From: Rhodobacteraceae bacterium WD3A24
GTDB taxonomy: Bacteria; Pseudomonadota; Alphaproteobacteria; Rhodobacterales; Rhodobacteraceae
Assembly: GCA_002967695.1 (NCBI GenBank)
Contig: PUHN01000005.1
Location: forward strand, 1 to 64,000
Direction: 5' to 3'
DNA length: 64,000 nt
Part shown: positions 55,649 through 63,186 of the stretch, piece after piece
Position numbering within the stretch: position 1 is the stretch's first letter
Layout: each line of letters begins with the position of its first letter
Made by a program: the position numbers and the translations under genes
Notes under the pieces: model-generated
Seen by the model: the letters and a program-made list of their open reading frames with translations, nothing else
Database searches by the model: none
What the model was told of the DNA's origin: nothing

Positions 55649-57037
55649 ATGAACCATTTCCCGATCTTTCTCGATACGGCCCCGCGCACGATCGTGCTGG
55701 CGGGCGGCGGCGAGGCCGCGGTCGCCAAGCTGCGGCTGCTTCTCAAGACGCGCGCGCGGCTTACCGTCGCCGCGCCCGATCCATCCCCGGAGATCGCCGC
55801 ATGGGCGGCCGAGGGCCGGGTTGAGCTGGTCCGCCGCGCCTTCGCCGCGGGCGATGCCGCCGGGACGACGCTGGTCTATGCCGCCACCGAGGACGAGGCC
55901 GAGGACGCCCGCGTCGCCCGCCTCGCCCGGGCCGAAGGCGCGCTGGTCAACATCGTCGACAACCTCGAGGGCAGCGACTTCATCACCCCGGCCATCGTCG
56001 ACCGCGACCCCGTCACGGTGGCCATCGGCACCGAGGGCGCCGCGCCGGTGCTGGCCCGCTCGATCAAGGCGGGGCTGGAGGCACGCCTGCCCGCCGCGCT
56101 CGGCCGGCTGGCGCGCGTGGGCAAGGCCTTTCGCAAGGCGGCCGAGACGCTGCCCATGGGCCGGCGTCGCCGCGACTTCTGGGCCGAGTACTATGACACG
56201 GCCGGCCCGCAGGCCTATGACGCGGGCGGAGACGCCGCGCTGCGCCCGGCGCTGGAGGCGCTGCTGGACCGTCACCTGCTGCGGGCCGACCGGTCGGGCC
56301 ATGTCGCGCTGGTGGGCGCGGGGCCCGGCGACCCGGAGTTGCTCACGCTCAAGGCCCGCCGCGCGCTGGACGAGGCCGACGTGGTCATCCATGACCGCCT
56401 GATCGCGCCGGAGATCCTCGAGCTTGCCCGGCGCGAGGCGCGCGTGATTTCCGCCGGAAAACAGGGGTTCGGCCCCTCCACCCCGCAGGACGAGATCAAC
56501 CGCCTGATGATCGCCCATGCCCATGAGGGCGCGCAGGTCGTGCGCCTCAAATCCGGCGATCCCGGCGTCTACGGCCGCCTCGACGACGAAGCCGACGCGC
56601 TCGACGCCGCGGGCGTGGCGTGGTCGATCGTCCCCGGCATCACAGCCGCCAGCGCCGCCGCCGCCGGTATCGGCCAGAGCCTCACGCGGCGGGGCCGCAA
56701 CGGGGCGCTGCGGCTGGTCACGGGGCACGACATGACGGGGTTCGCCGAGCAGGACTGGCGCGCGCTGGCCGCGCCCGGGGCGGTGACGGCCATCTACATG
56801 GGCAAGCGCGCCGCGCGGTTCCTGCAGGGGCGGCTGCTGATGCATGGCGCCGCGCCCGACACGCCGGTCACGGTGGTGGAAAACGCGACCCACCCCGACG
56901 AGCGGCGCATCCCCGCCACCCTGCGCAGCCTGCCCGCGGCGGTGGCAGAGCTGGCCGGGCCGGCGGTCCTGCTGCTCGGCCTCGCGCCGCGCGCCGCCGC
57001 GACCCATCAACCCCTGGAACTGGAGGCCGCCCAATGA
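55649..57037 (+). CDS. cysG: Siroheme synthase CysG
   Basis: 462 residues. The N-terminal half (1-210) is the Met8-type precorrin-2 dehydrogenase/ferrochelatase (TIVLAGGGEAAVAKLRLLL, VNIVDNLEGSDFITPAIVDR). The C-terminal half is the uroporphyrinogen III methyltransferase (VALVGAGPGDPELLTLKARR, VRLKSGDPGVYGR, VVPGI-type ITAASAAAAGIG). It makes siroheme, needed by the sulfite reductase two genes down. ATG 55649 is chosen on family fit. The stop overlaps the next start (ATGA). Confidence 0.95.
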   Translation: MNHFPIFLDTAPRTIVLAGGGEAAVAKLRLLLKTRARLTVAAPDPSPEIAAWAAEGRVELVRRAFAAGDAAGTTLVYAATEDEAEDARVARLARAEGALVNIVDNLEGSDFITPAIVDRDPVTVAIGTEGAAPVLARSIKAGLEARLPAALGRLARVGKAFRKAAETLPMGRRRRDFWAEYYDTAGPQAYDAGGDAALRPALEALLDRHLLRADRSGHVALVGAGPGDPELLTLKARRALDEADVVIHDRLIAPEILELARREARVISAGKQGFGPSTPQDEINRLMIAHAHEGAQVVRLKSGDPGVYGRLDDEADALDAAGVAWSIVPGITAASAAAAGIGQSLTRRGRNGALRLVTGHDMTGFAEQDWRALAAPGAVTAIYMGKRAARFLQGRLLMHGAAPDTPVTVVENATHPDERRIPATLRSLPAAVAELAGPAVLLLGLAPRAAATHQPLELEAAQ

Positions 57038-57351
57038 GCCGGCAATTCACCCCCAAGGTGGTCACCGCCAACGCGCTGCTGGAGGGCGACGTGGTGTATC
57101 TGACGGCCGACGACCGGTGGTCGCGTCATCACCACGAGGCCGAGCTGCTCGAGGACGAGGCCCATGCCGAGATCCGGCTTCTGCATGCCCAGGGCCAGCC
57201 CGACCGGGTGGTCGGCGCCTATCTGGCCGAGGCGCGCGCCGGCGCGGCCGGCCCCGAGCCGGTGCACTTCCGCGAGGCGTTCCGCACCCGCGGCCCCTCC
57301 AACTACCCGCACGGAAAACAGGAAGAAGGCGCGGCGTCCCGCCGGCCCTGA
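57034..57351 (+). CDS. DUF2849 protein of the sulfate reduction operon
   Basis: 105 residues, overlapping the cysG stop. MSRQFTPKVVTANALLEGDV to VVYLTADDRWSRHHHEAELL is the DUF2849 family, nearly always beside cysI in alphaproteobacteria. A run of three histidines lies at residues 32-34. Soluble, no signal. Its role is not known; an accessory function for sulfite reductase is the natural guess. Confidence 0.88.
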   Translation: MSRQFTPKVVTANALLEGDVVYLTADDRWSRHHHEAELLEDEAHAEIRLLHAQGQPDRVVGAYLAEARAGAAGPEPVHFREAFRTRGPSNYPHGKQEEGAASRRP

Positions 57352-57387
57352 GCGGGCCGGGACGGCGCCCGAGGAAAGGAGCGCGAG

Positions 57388-59055
57388 ATGTATCGCTACG
57401 ACGAGTTCGATGAGACCTTCGTGCGCAATCGCGTCGCGCAGTTCCGCGCGCAGGTCGAACGCCGGATCGACGGCGGCCTGACCGAGGACGAGTTCAAGCC
57501 GCTGCGCCTGATGAACGGGCTGTATCTGCAACTGCACGCCTACATGCTGCGCGTGGCGATCCCCTACGGCACGCTGGACAGCCGCAAGATGCGCCAGCTC
57601 GCAATGATCGCCGAGCGCTGGGACAAGGGCTACGGCCATTTCACCACGCGCCAGAACATCCAGTTCAACTGGCCGCGCCTGCGCGACGTCCCCGACATGC
57701 TCGACGCGCTGGCCGATGTCGGGATGCACGCCATCCAGACCAGCGGCAACTGCGTGCGCAACGTCACCGCAGACCATTTCGCCGGCGCGGCGGCCGACGA
57801 GATCGCCGATCCGCGCCCGGTGGCCGAGCTTCTGCGCCAGTGGTCCACCGATCACCCCGAGTTCCAGTTCCTGCCGCGCAAGTTCAAGATCGCCATCACC
57901 GGCAGCCCCAATGACCGCGCCGTGACCCGCGCCCACGACATCGGCCTGCGCATGGTCGAGCGCGACGGCGCGCCGGGCTTCGAGGTCGTCGCCGGCGGCG
58001 GGTTGGGGCGCACGCCGGTTCTCGGGCAGGTGATCCGCGACTTCCTGCCGCGCGCCGATCTGCTGCCCTATGTCGAGGCCATCCTGAGTGTCTACAACGA
58101 GCTCGGACGGCGCGACAACAAGTACAAGGCGCGCATCAAGATCACGGTGCAGGAGACCGGCCTCGAAGCGTTCCGCGCGCTGGTCGAGGCGCGTTTCGCC
58201 GAGCTGCGCGGCGAATGGGAGGGCGCCGATCAGGCGTGGCTGGCGCGGATCGAGGCCGACTTCGCCCCGCCCAGCCTGCGGCGGGGCTCGACGGCCCCCT
58301 ATGAGGACGCGCGGGCGGGCGATCCTGTCTTCCGCGCCTGGAGCGATACAAACCTGACCGCCCATCGCGACCCCGACCACGCGATCGTCACGATCAGCCT
58401 GAAGGCCCACGGCGAGACACCCGGCGACGCGACCACCGAGCAGATGCGCGTGATGGCCGATCTGGCCGAGGCCTACGGCCATGACGAGCTGCGTATCAGC
58501 CACGAGCAGAACGTCATCCTGCCTCATGTCCACAAGGCCGATCTGCCGCGTGTGCATGCGGTGCTCAAATCCGCCGGGCTGGCCACCGCCAATGTCGGGC
58601 TGATCTCGGACATCATCGCCTGCCCGGGCATGGATTACTGCGCGCTGGCCACGGCACGGTCGATCCCGGTGGCGCAGGCGATCGCCGCGCGGTTTGACGA
58701 GTTGAAGCTCGAACACGACATCGGCCCGATCAAACTCAAGATCTCGGGCTGCATCAATGCCTGCGGCCATCACCATGTCGGCCATATCGGCATTCTCGGG
58801 CTCGATCGCGCGGGGGTCGAGAACTACCAGATCACGCTGGGCGGCGACGGAACCGAGACGGCCGCCATCGGCACGCGGGCGGGCAAGGGCTTTGCCTATG
58901 ACGAGATCGTGGACGCCATCGAGCGGCTGATCCACGCCTATCTCGCCCATCGCGACAGCGCCGAGGAGACCTTCATCGACACCTATCGCCGGCTGGGCCC
59001 CGCGCCCTTCAAGGCCGCGCTCTATCCCGAGGAGGCCGATCGCCATGCTGCATGA
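57388..59055 (+). CDS. cysI: Nitrite/sulfite reductase hemoprotein CysI
   Basis: 555 residues, reducing sulfite to sulfide with siroheme and a [4Fe-4S] cluster. Cluster cysteines are Cys412 and Cys418 (ACPGMDYCAL) and Cys455 and Cys459 (SGCINACGHHHVG), the last also ligating siroheme iron. FTTRQNIQFNW and TSGNCVRNVT hold siroheme-binding arginines. There is no CysJ flavoprotein gene, so electrons probably come from ferredoxin reduced by the downstream Fpr. A nitrite reductase role is less likely given cysH and cysG. Overlaps cysH by eleven bases. Confidence 0.93.
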   Translation: MYRYDEFDETFVRNRVAQFRAQVERRIDGGLTEDEFKPLRLMNGLYLQLHAYMLRVAIPYGTLDSRKMRQLAMIAERWDKGYGHFTTRQNIQFNWPRLRDVPDMLDALADVGMHAIQTSGNCVRNVTADHFAGAAADEIADPRPVAELLRQWSTDHPEFQFLPRKFKIAITGSPNDRAVTRAHDIGLRMVERDGAPGFEVVAGGGLGRTPVLGQVIRDFLPRADLLPYVEAILSVYNELGRRDNKYKARIKITVQETGLEAFRALVEARFAELRGEWEGADQAWLARIEADFAPPSLRRGSTAPYEDARAGDPVFRAWSDTNLTAHRDPDHAIVTISLKAHGETPGDATTEQMRVMADLAEAYGHDELRISHEQNVILPHVHKADLPRVHAVLKSAGLATANVGLISDIIACPGMDYCALATARSIPVAQAIAARFDELKLEHDIGPIKLKISGCINACGHHHVGHIGILGLDRAGVENYQITLGGDGTETAAIGTRAGKGFAYDEIVDAIERLIHAYLAHRDSAEETFIDTYRRLGPAPFKAALYPEEADRHAA

Positions 59056-59794
59056 TCTGACAGATGCCCGCGCCGACGCCCTCGCGGCCGTCTATCAGGG
59101 GCTCTCGGCCGAGGCCGTTCTCGCCGGCGCCCTCGAAGACCCGGGCGTTGGGCGGCTCGCGCTCGTCTCCTCTTTCGGTGCCGAGTCGGTGGTGCTGCTG
59201 CACATGGTCTCGCGGGTCGCGCCGGCCACGCCGGTGCTGTTCATCGACACGCTGATGCTGTTCGAGGAGACCCGCGCCTATCAGCGCGATCTGGCGGCAA
59301 CGCTCGACCTGCGCGACATCCGCGTGATCGGCCCCGACCGCGAGGAGCTTTTCCGCCGCGACCCGGATGCGCTGTTGCATCGCTCCAACCCCGACGCATG
59401 CTGCGACCTGCGCAAGACGCGCCCACTGGAGCGCGCGCTGGAGGGGTTCGACGGCTGGATCACCGGGCGCAAGCGCCATCAGACCGGCGCACGCGCCGAT
59501 CTTCCCCTGTTCGAGGCCGAGGGCACGGACGGGCGGCTCAAGCTCAACCCGCTGGCCGACTGGACGCCCGAGGATATCGGCGCCTATATCGACCACCACG
59601 CCCTGCCCCGCCATCCGCTGGTCGCGCGCGGCTTCCCCTCGATCGGGTGCACGCCATGCACCTCGCGCACGCGGCCCGGCGAAGACCCCCGCGCAGGCCG
59701 CTGGCGCGGCCGGGACAAGACCGAATGCGGCATTCACTTCGGCGCCGGTGGCCATGCCCGCCGCGCCGGGGCCGGGCAGGAGGACGCGGCATGA
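59045..59794 (+). CDS. cysH: APS/PAPS reductase CysH, [4Fe-4S] type
   Basis: 249 residues. ALVSSFGAESVVLLHM is the PP-loop. Cys119-Cys120 (PDACCDLRK) and Cys202-x2-Cys205 (IGCTPCTS) bind the [4Fe-4S] cluster found in bacterial APS reductases, and Cys228 in KTECGIHF is the catalytic thiol that forms the S-sulfo intermediate. So adenylyl sulfate is the likelier substrate. ATP sulfurylase genes are not in the window. The stop overlaps the next gene (ATGA). Confidence 0.94.
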   Translation: MLHDLTDARADALAAVYQGLSAEAVLAGALEDPGVGRLALVSSFGAESVVLLHMVSRVAPATPVLFIDTLMLFEETRAYQRDLAATLDLRDIRVIGPDREELFRRDPDALLHRSNPDACCDLRKTRPLERALEGFDGWITGRKRHQTGARADLPLFEAEGTDGRLKLNPLADWTPEDIGAYIDHHALPRHPLVARGFPSIGCTPCTSRTRPGEDPRAGRWRGRDKTECGIHFGAGGHARRAGAGQEDAA

Positions 59795-60207
59795 GCGTGA
59801 TCGTCACCGATACCGGATTCGCCCGCGATGACTGGACCGGCGGCTTCGCCGCGCCTGACGAGGCCGCGGCCGGCAGCAACGCCGCCGGGCTCGACCTGCC
59901 CGGCGATGCCGATCCGGCCGCGCTGGCGGACCGCCTGGGCGGACTCGGCATGGTCCGCGTGAGCTTTCCCAGCTTCGCGGACGGGCGCGGCTTCACGCTC
60001 GCGCGCAGGCTGCGGCGGATGGGCTTCACGGGCCGGCTGCGCGCGGCCGGTCATGTGCTGGCCGACCAGTATGCCATGGCCCGCCGGGTGGGGTTCGACG
60101 AGGTCGAGATCAGCGACGACCAGGCCCGCCGCCAGCCCGAAGCCGACTGGCTGGCCCGCGCCGACTGGCGCACGCATGACTACCAGACGCGCCTGCGCGC
60201 CGGCTGA
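59791..60207 (+). CDS. DUF934 protein of the sulfate reduction operon
   Basis: 138 residues, coupled to cysH. LGMVRVSFPSFADGRGFTLA, RRMGFTGRLRAAGHVLADQY and RRVGFDEVEISDDQ are characteristic of DUF934, a family tied to assimilatory sulfite reductase clusters. It may assist CysI or CysH assembly or electron transfer; the function is not established. The frame is open far upstream inside cysH, but the ATGA overlap fixes the start. Confidence 0.9.
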   Translation: MSVIVTDTGFARDDWTGGFAAPDEAAAGSNAAGLDLPGDADPAALADRLGGLGMVRVSFPSFADGRGFTLARRLRRMGFTGRLRAAGHVLADQYAMARRVGFDEVEISDDQARRQPEADWLARADWRTHDYQTRLRAG

Positions 60208-60256
60208 GGCTTGCCGCGCAGGGCTTTCAACCCGAGATCAATGCCACTAGAAGGAG

Positions 60257-60274
60257 GGCGGGCCGCGGCCCGCC
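60257..60274. repeat. 18-base GC palindrome between the ribosome site and start of fpr
   Basis: GGCGGGCCGCGGCCCGCC is a perfect palindrome. It sits between AAGGAGG (60251-60257) and the ATG at 60283, leaving the ribosome site 25 bases from the start unless the hairpin forms and closes the gap. Confidence 0.6.
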
Positions 60275-60282
60275 GATGACCC

Positions 60283-61101
60283 ATGAACGAGCAGATCAGA
60301 CCCATGAACGCCCCCGACACGGCGCCCAAGGCGCTCAAGGACGCTGCAACCGTGACCGAGGTCACCCACTGGACCGACCGGCTTTTCTCGTTCCGGGTGG
60401 AGCGGCCGCGCAGCCTGCGCTTCCGCTCGGGGGAATTCGTGATGCTGGGCCTTCCCGGCGACGACGGAAAGCCGATCCTGCGCGCCTATTCCATTGCCAG
60501 CCCGTCCTGGGATGACGAGCTCGAATTCTATTCGATCAAGGTCGCGGATGGCCCACTGACCTCGCGGCTGCAGCACATCGAGCCGGGCGACGATATCATC
60601 CTGCGGCCCAAGCCCACCGGCACGCTGGTGCTCGACGCCCTGCTGCCGGGCAAACGGTTGTGGCTCTTCGCCACCGGCACGGGCATCGCGCCCTTCGCCA
60701 GCCTCATGCGCGACCCCGAGACCTATGAGCAGTACGACGAGGTCGTGGTGATGCACACCTGCCGCGAGGTCGCCGAGCTTGACTACGGCCGTGAGCTGGT
60801 CGAAAGCCTGCCCGAGGATCCGCTCATCGGCGAGTTCGTCGGCGACAAGCTGAAATATTATGCGACGACCACGCAGGAAGAGAGCCCGCGCATGGGCCGG
60901 ATCACCGACAACCTGACCAGCGGGCGCGTCTTCGACGATCTCGGCCTGCCCCCCATCACGCCCGAGTCCGACCGGGCGATGGTCTGCGGCTCGCTCGCCT
61001 TCAACCAGGACATGAAGACGATCCTCGAAGGCTACGGCCTTCGCGAGGGCGCCAACAGCAAGCCCGCCGAATACGTGGTCGAGAAGGCCTTCGTGGGCTG
61101 A
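60283..61101 (+). CDS. fpr: Ferredoxin-NADP(+) reductase
   Basis: 272 residues, FAD-containing. RAYSIASPSWDDELEF is the FAD site, ATGTGIAPFASL the NADP site, and the C-terminal EYVVEKAFVG is typical of bacterial subclass Fpr. It swaps electrons between NADPH and ferredoxin or flavodoxin, and as the last gene after the sulfite reductase set it probably feeds CysI. An inner ATG at 60304 (MNAPDTAPK) is closer to the family start but has no clear ribosome site. Confidence 0.94.
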   Translation: MNEQIRPMNAPDTAPKALKDAATVTEVTHWTDRLFSFRVERPRSLRFRSGEFVMLGLPGDDGKPILRAYSIASPSWDDELEFYSIKVADGPLTSRLQHIEPGDDIILRPKPTGTLVLDALLPGKRLWLFATGTGIAPFASLMRDPETYEQYDEVVVMHTCREVAELDYGRELVESLPEDPLIGEFVGDKLKYYATTTQEESPRMGRITDNLTSGRVFDDLGLPPITPESDRAMVCGSLAFNQDMKTILEGYGLREGANSKPAEYVVEKAFVG

Positions 61102-61126
61102 GCCGCGGCCGCAGGCCCGAGACGTA

Positions 61127-61162
61127 AACCGCCGCGTCGGGGCCCCGGCGCGGCGGTTTTCC
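61127..61162 (+). terminator. Rho-independent terminator after fpr
   Basis: AACCGCCGCG (61127-61136) pairs perfectly with CGCGGCGGTT (61149-61158), then TTCC. It ends the sulfate reduction operon. Confidence 0.85.
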
Positions 61163-61186
61163 TATCTGACACGCATCGCCTGTTAT

Positions 61187-62386
61187 TTACGGTGCCTCGA
61201 CTTCCGAGCGCAGCCGGTCGAGCACGGCCTGCAGCGCCTGGGGATTGTCGCCGGCATTGTCCAGCGCCGCGCGCAGCGAGGAGCGTGACAGGGCGCTGAT
61301 ATCGGCCTCGTTGATCCGCTGGCGGATCTCCTCGACCGAAAGCTCGGAGGCGTCCCAGCCCTCGGGCGGGGCGGGCGCGTTCTGCGCATTGATCTCGGAT
61401 TCGATCGGCTCGGCCTCGCCCGCCTCGATCTCCTCCGCGCCGGGCGCGGGATCTTGCGTCGAGTCAGGGTCGGGGGTCGTCCCGAGCATGGCATCGGCCG
61501 CGCTGCTCGCCGCGCTCGCGGAGCTGTCCATCGCCGACTCGGCGGCCGCGCGCGCGACGGCGGCGGCCTCCTCGGCCGCGGCGGCGGCCTCGTCGAGTTG
61601 CGGATCTTCCGACTCGTCGGCCAGCGTGGCGGCGTCGCGCGCGGCGGTCTCGGCGCGGCTGGCGGCCTCGGTCGCCTCGCTCGCGGCGGAAGAGGCGGAG
61701 TCGGCCGCGGCGTTGGCCGCGTCACTGTCCTCGTCGAGGGCGGCCTGATAGGCCTCCTCGGCGGCGGCGGCGGCCTCCTCGGCGGCCTCCTCGGTGATTT
61801 CGGCGGCCTCGATGGCCGTCTCGGCGGCCTCGGAGACGCTTCCGCCTCCGCCCTGGGCATCCACCGCGTCGCCGAGGCTTTCGCGCACCTCGTCGAGGGC
61901 GGTGTCGGCCTGCGCCTCGATCTCCTCGACCATCTCGTCCGCGGTGCTCGCCGCGTCCGCGGCGGCTTCCTCGGCGGCGTCAGTCGCGCTTTCGACGGCC
62001 TGCTCGGCCTCCTCCTCGGCGGTGGCGGGCTCGGCGGCATCCTCCGTCGGCGCGGCGGCGTCGCCTTGCGCCTCGCTCGCGCTCTCGTCGCTGTCGGGCT
62101 GCGGAGCCGAGCCAGACTCGTCACGGCTCTCGCCATCGGGCTGAGGCGCCATGTCCGCATCCGCTGCGGCGTCGCCCTCTTCGGCGTCGGCGGCGGCATC
62201 AGCGGCATCTTCGCCGTCCGCCTGATCGCCCGGATCGACCGCGTCGGGCGCCGTGATCGCGCCGTCATCCGAGGAAGGGGCGACCACCTCGGGGGCCGGC
62301 GGCGGGGCCTGGTTGGTCTGCACCCACCAATACGCACCGCCGGCGATGGCCAGCGCCACGATCACGGTGATGACTGTCTTGTTCAT
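61187..62386 (-). CDS. Membrane-anchored Ala/Glu/Asp-rich coiled-coil protein
   Basis: 399 residues. MNKTVITVIVALAIAGGAYW is an uncleaved membrane anchor. Residues 30-330 are dominated by alanine, glutamate and aspartate with long stretches of AAEEAAA-type heptads, predicting extended helices or coiled coil in the periplasm. The last 70 residues (WDASELSVEEIRQRINEADI, SLRAALDNAGDNPQALQAVL) form a compact helical domain and are the conserved part. I recognise no family; composition suggests a spacer reaching through the periplasm. It is divergent from infC. Confidence 0.8.
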   Translation of the reverse strand: MNKTVITVIVALAIAGGAYWWVQTNQAPPPAPEVVAPSSDDGAITAPDAVDPGDQADGEDAADAAADAEEGDAAADADMAPQPDGESRDESGSAPQPDSDESASEAQGDAAAPTEDAAEPATAEEEAEQAVESATDAAEEAAADAASTADEMVEEIEAQADTALDEVRESLGDAVDAQGGGGSVSEAAETAIEAAEITEEAAEEAAAAAEEAYQAALDEDSDAANAAADSASSAASEATEAASRAETAARDAATLADESEDPQLDEAAAAAEEAAAVARAAAESAMDSSASAASSAADAMLGTTPDPDSTQDPAPGAEEIEAGEAEPIESEINAQNAPAPPEGWDASELSVEEIRQRINEADISALSRSSLRAALDNAGDNPQALQAVLDRLRSEVEAP

Positions 62387-62561
62387 GGCTAACCCCGCAG
62401 GTCTCGGATGTTTTCATGGCTGTGGCCGCCTCATGCCAGAGCGGGCGCCGGTTGAAAAGCCGGATATCGCGCACGCGCCACAGGCGGCCGATCCTTGCCG
62501 AAATGTGGCTTGAATCGCCGCCCGGCGAAAGCTATTTTGCACGCTGCCTCCCGTAAAAGCA

Positions 62562-62578
62562 GAAGGAACAGCGTTATA
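62562..62578 (+). promoter_or_regulatory. Ribosome site and non-canonical AUA start of infC
   Basis: GAAGGA (62562-62567) lies eight bases before ATA at 62576-62578, which begins the reading Ile-Ala-Arg-Arg-Pro at the position where relatives start. No ATG, GTG or TTG lies in frame at this spot. Rare starts allow IF-3 to limit its own translation, as with AUU in E. coli. Confidence 0.65.
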
Positions 62579-63115
62579 GCCCGCAGACCGCACAACGCGC
62601 CGCCCGCGCGCGACACCGGACCCCGCGTCAATGATCGTATCCGCGCGCCCGAAATTCGCCTGATCGGCGCCGATGGGGAAAATGTCGGGGTCGTGCCTCC
62701 CTCCAGGGGGCTCGAACTCGCGCAGGAGGCGGGGCTCGACCTTGTCGAGATATCGCCCAATGCAAGCCCGCCGGTCTGCAAGATCATGGATTTCGGCAAG
62801 TTCAAGTACGAACAGCAGAAACGTGAGGCCGAGGCGCGCAAGAAGCAGAAGACGATCGAGGTCAAGGAGGTCAAGTTCCGTCCCAATACGGACCAGCACG
62901 ACTATGACGTGAAGATGCGCAATGTGCTGCGGTTTCTCGAAAACGGCGACAAAGTGAAGGTTACGCTGCGCTTTCGCGGCCGCGAGATGGCCCATCAGGG
63001 GCTGGGGCGCGAGCTACTCACCCGCGTGGCCGACGATGTCGCCGAGATCGGCAAGGTCGAGAACATGCCCAAGATGGAAGGCCGGCAGATGGTGATGATG
63101 ATCGGACCGCGCTGA
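62576..63115 (+). CDS. infC: Translation initiation factor IF-3
   Basis: 179 residues if begun at the ATA codon, the usual length. The N-terminal domain holds [20 protein letters not shown] and [20 protein letters not shown], the linker is [16 protein letters not shown], and the C-terminal domain is [20 protein letters not shown] to [13 protein letters not shown]. It binds the 30S subunit and rejects wrong start codons. An upstream ATG at 62495 would add 27 residues unlike the family. A strong terminator follows, so it is not transcribed with rpmI-rplT here. Confidence 0.93.
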   Translation: MARRPHNAPPARDTGPRVNDRIRAPEIRLIGADGENVGVVPPSRGLELAQEAGLDLVEISPNASPPVCKIMDFGKFKYEQQKREAEARKKQKTIEVKEVKFRPNTDQHDYDVKMRNVLRFLENGDKVKVTLRFRGREMAHQGLGRELLTRVADDVAEIGKVENMPKMEGRQMVMMIGPR

Positions 63116-63144
63116 GCGTCATCATCCCCGCGCGCCAGTGACCG

Positions 63145-63177
63145 GCCCTTCCCGATTCGGGAAGGGCTTTTCATTTT
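63145..63177 (+). terminator. Rho-independent terminator after infC
   Basis: GCCCTTCCC (63145-63153) pairs perfectly with GGGAAGGGC (63159-63167) around GATTC, followed by TTTTCATTTT. Confidence 0.92.
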
Positions 63178-63186
63178 GTGGCGACG

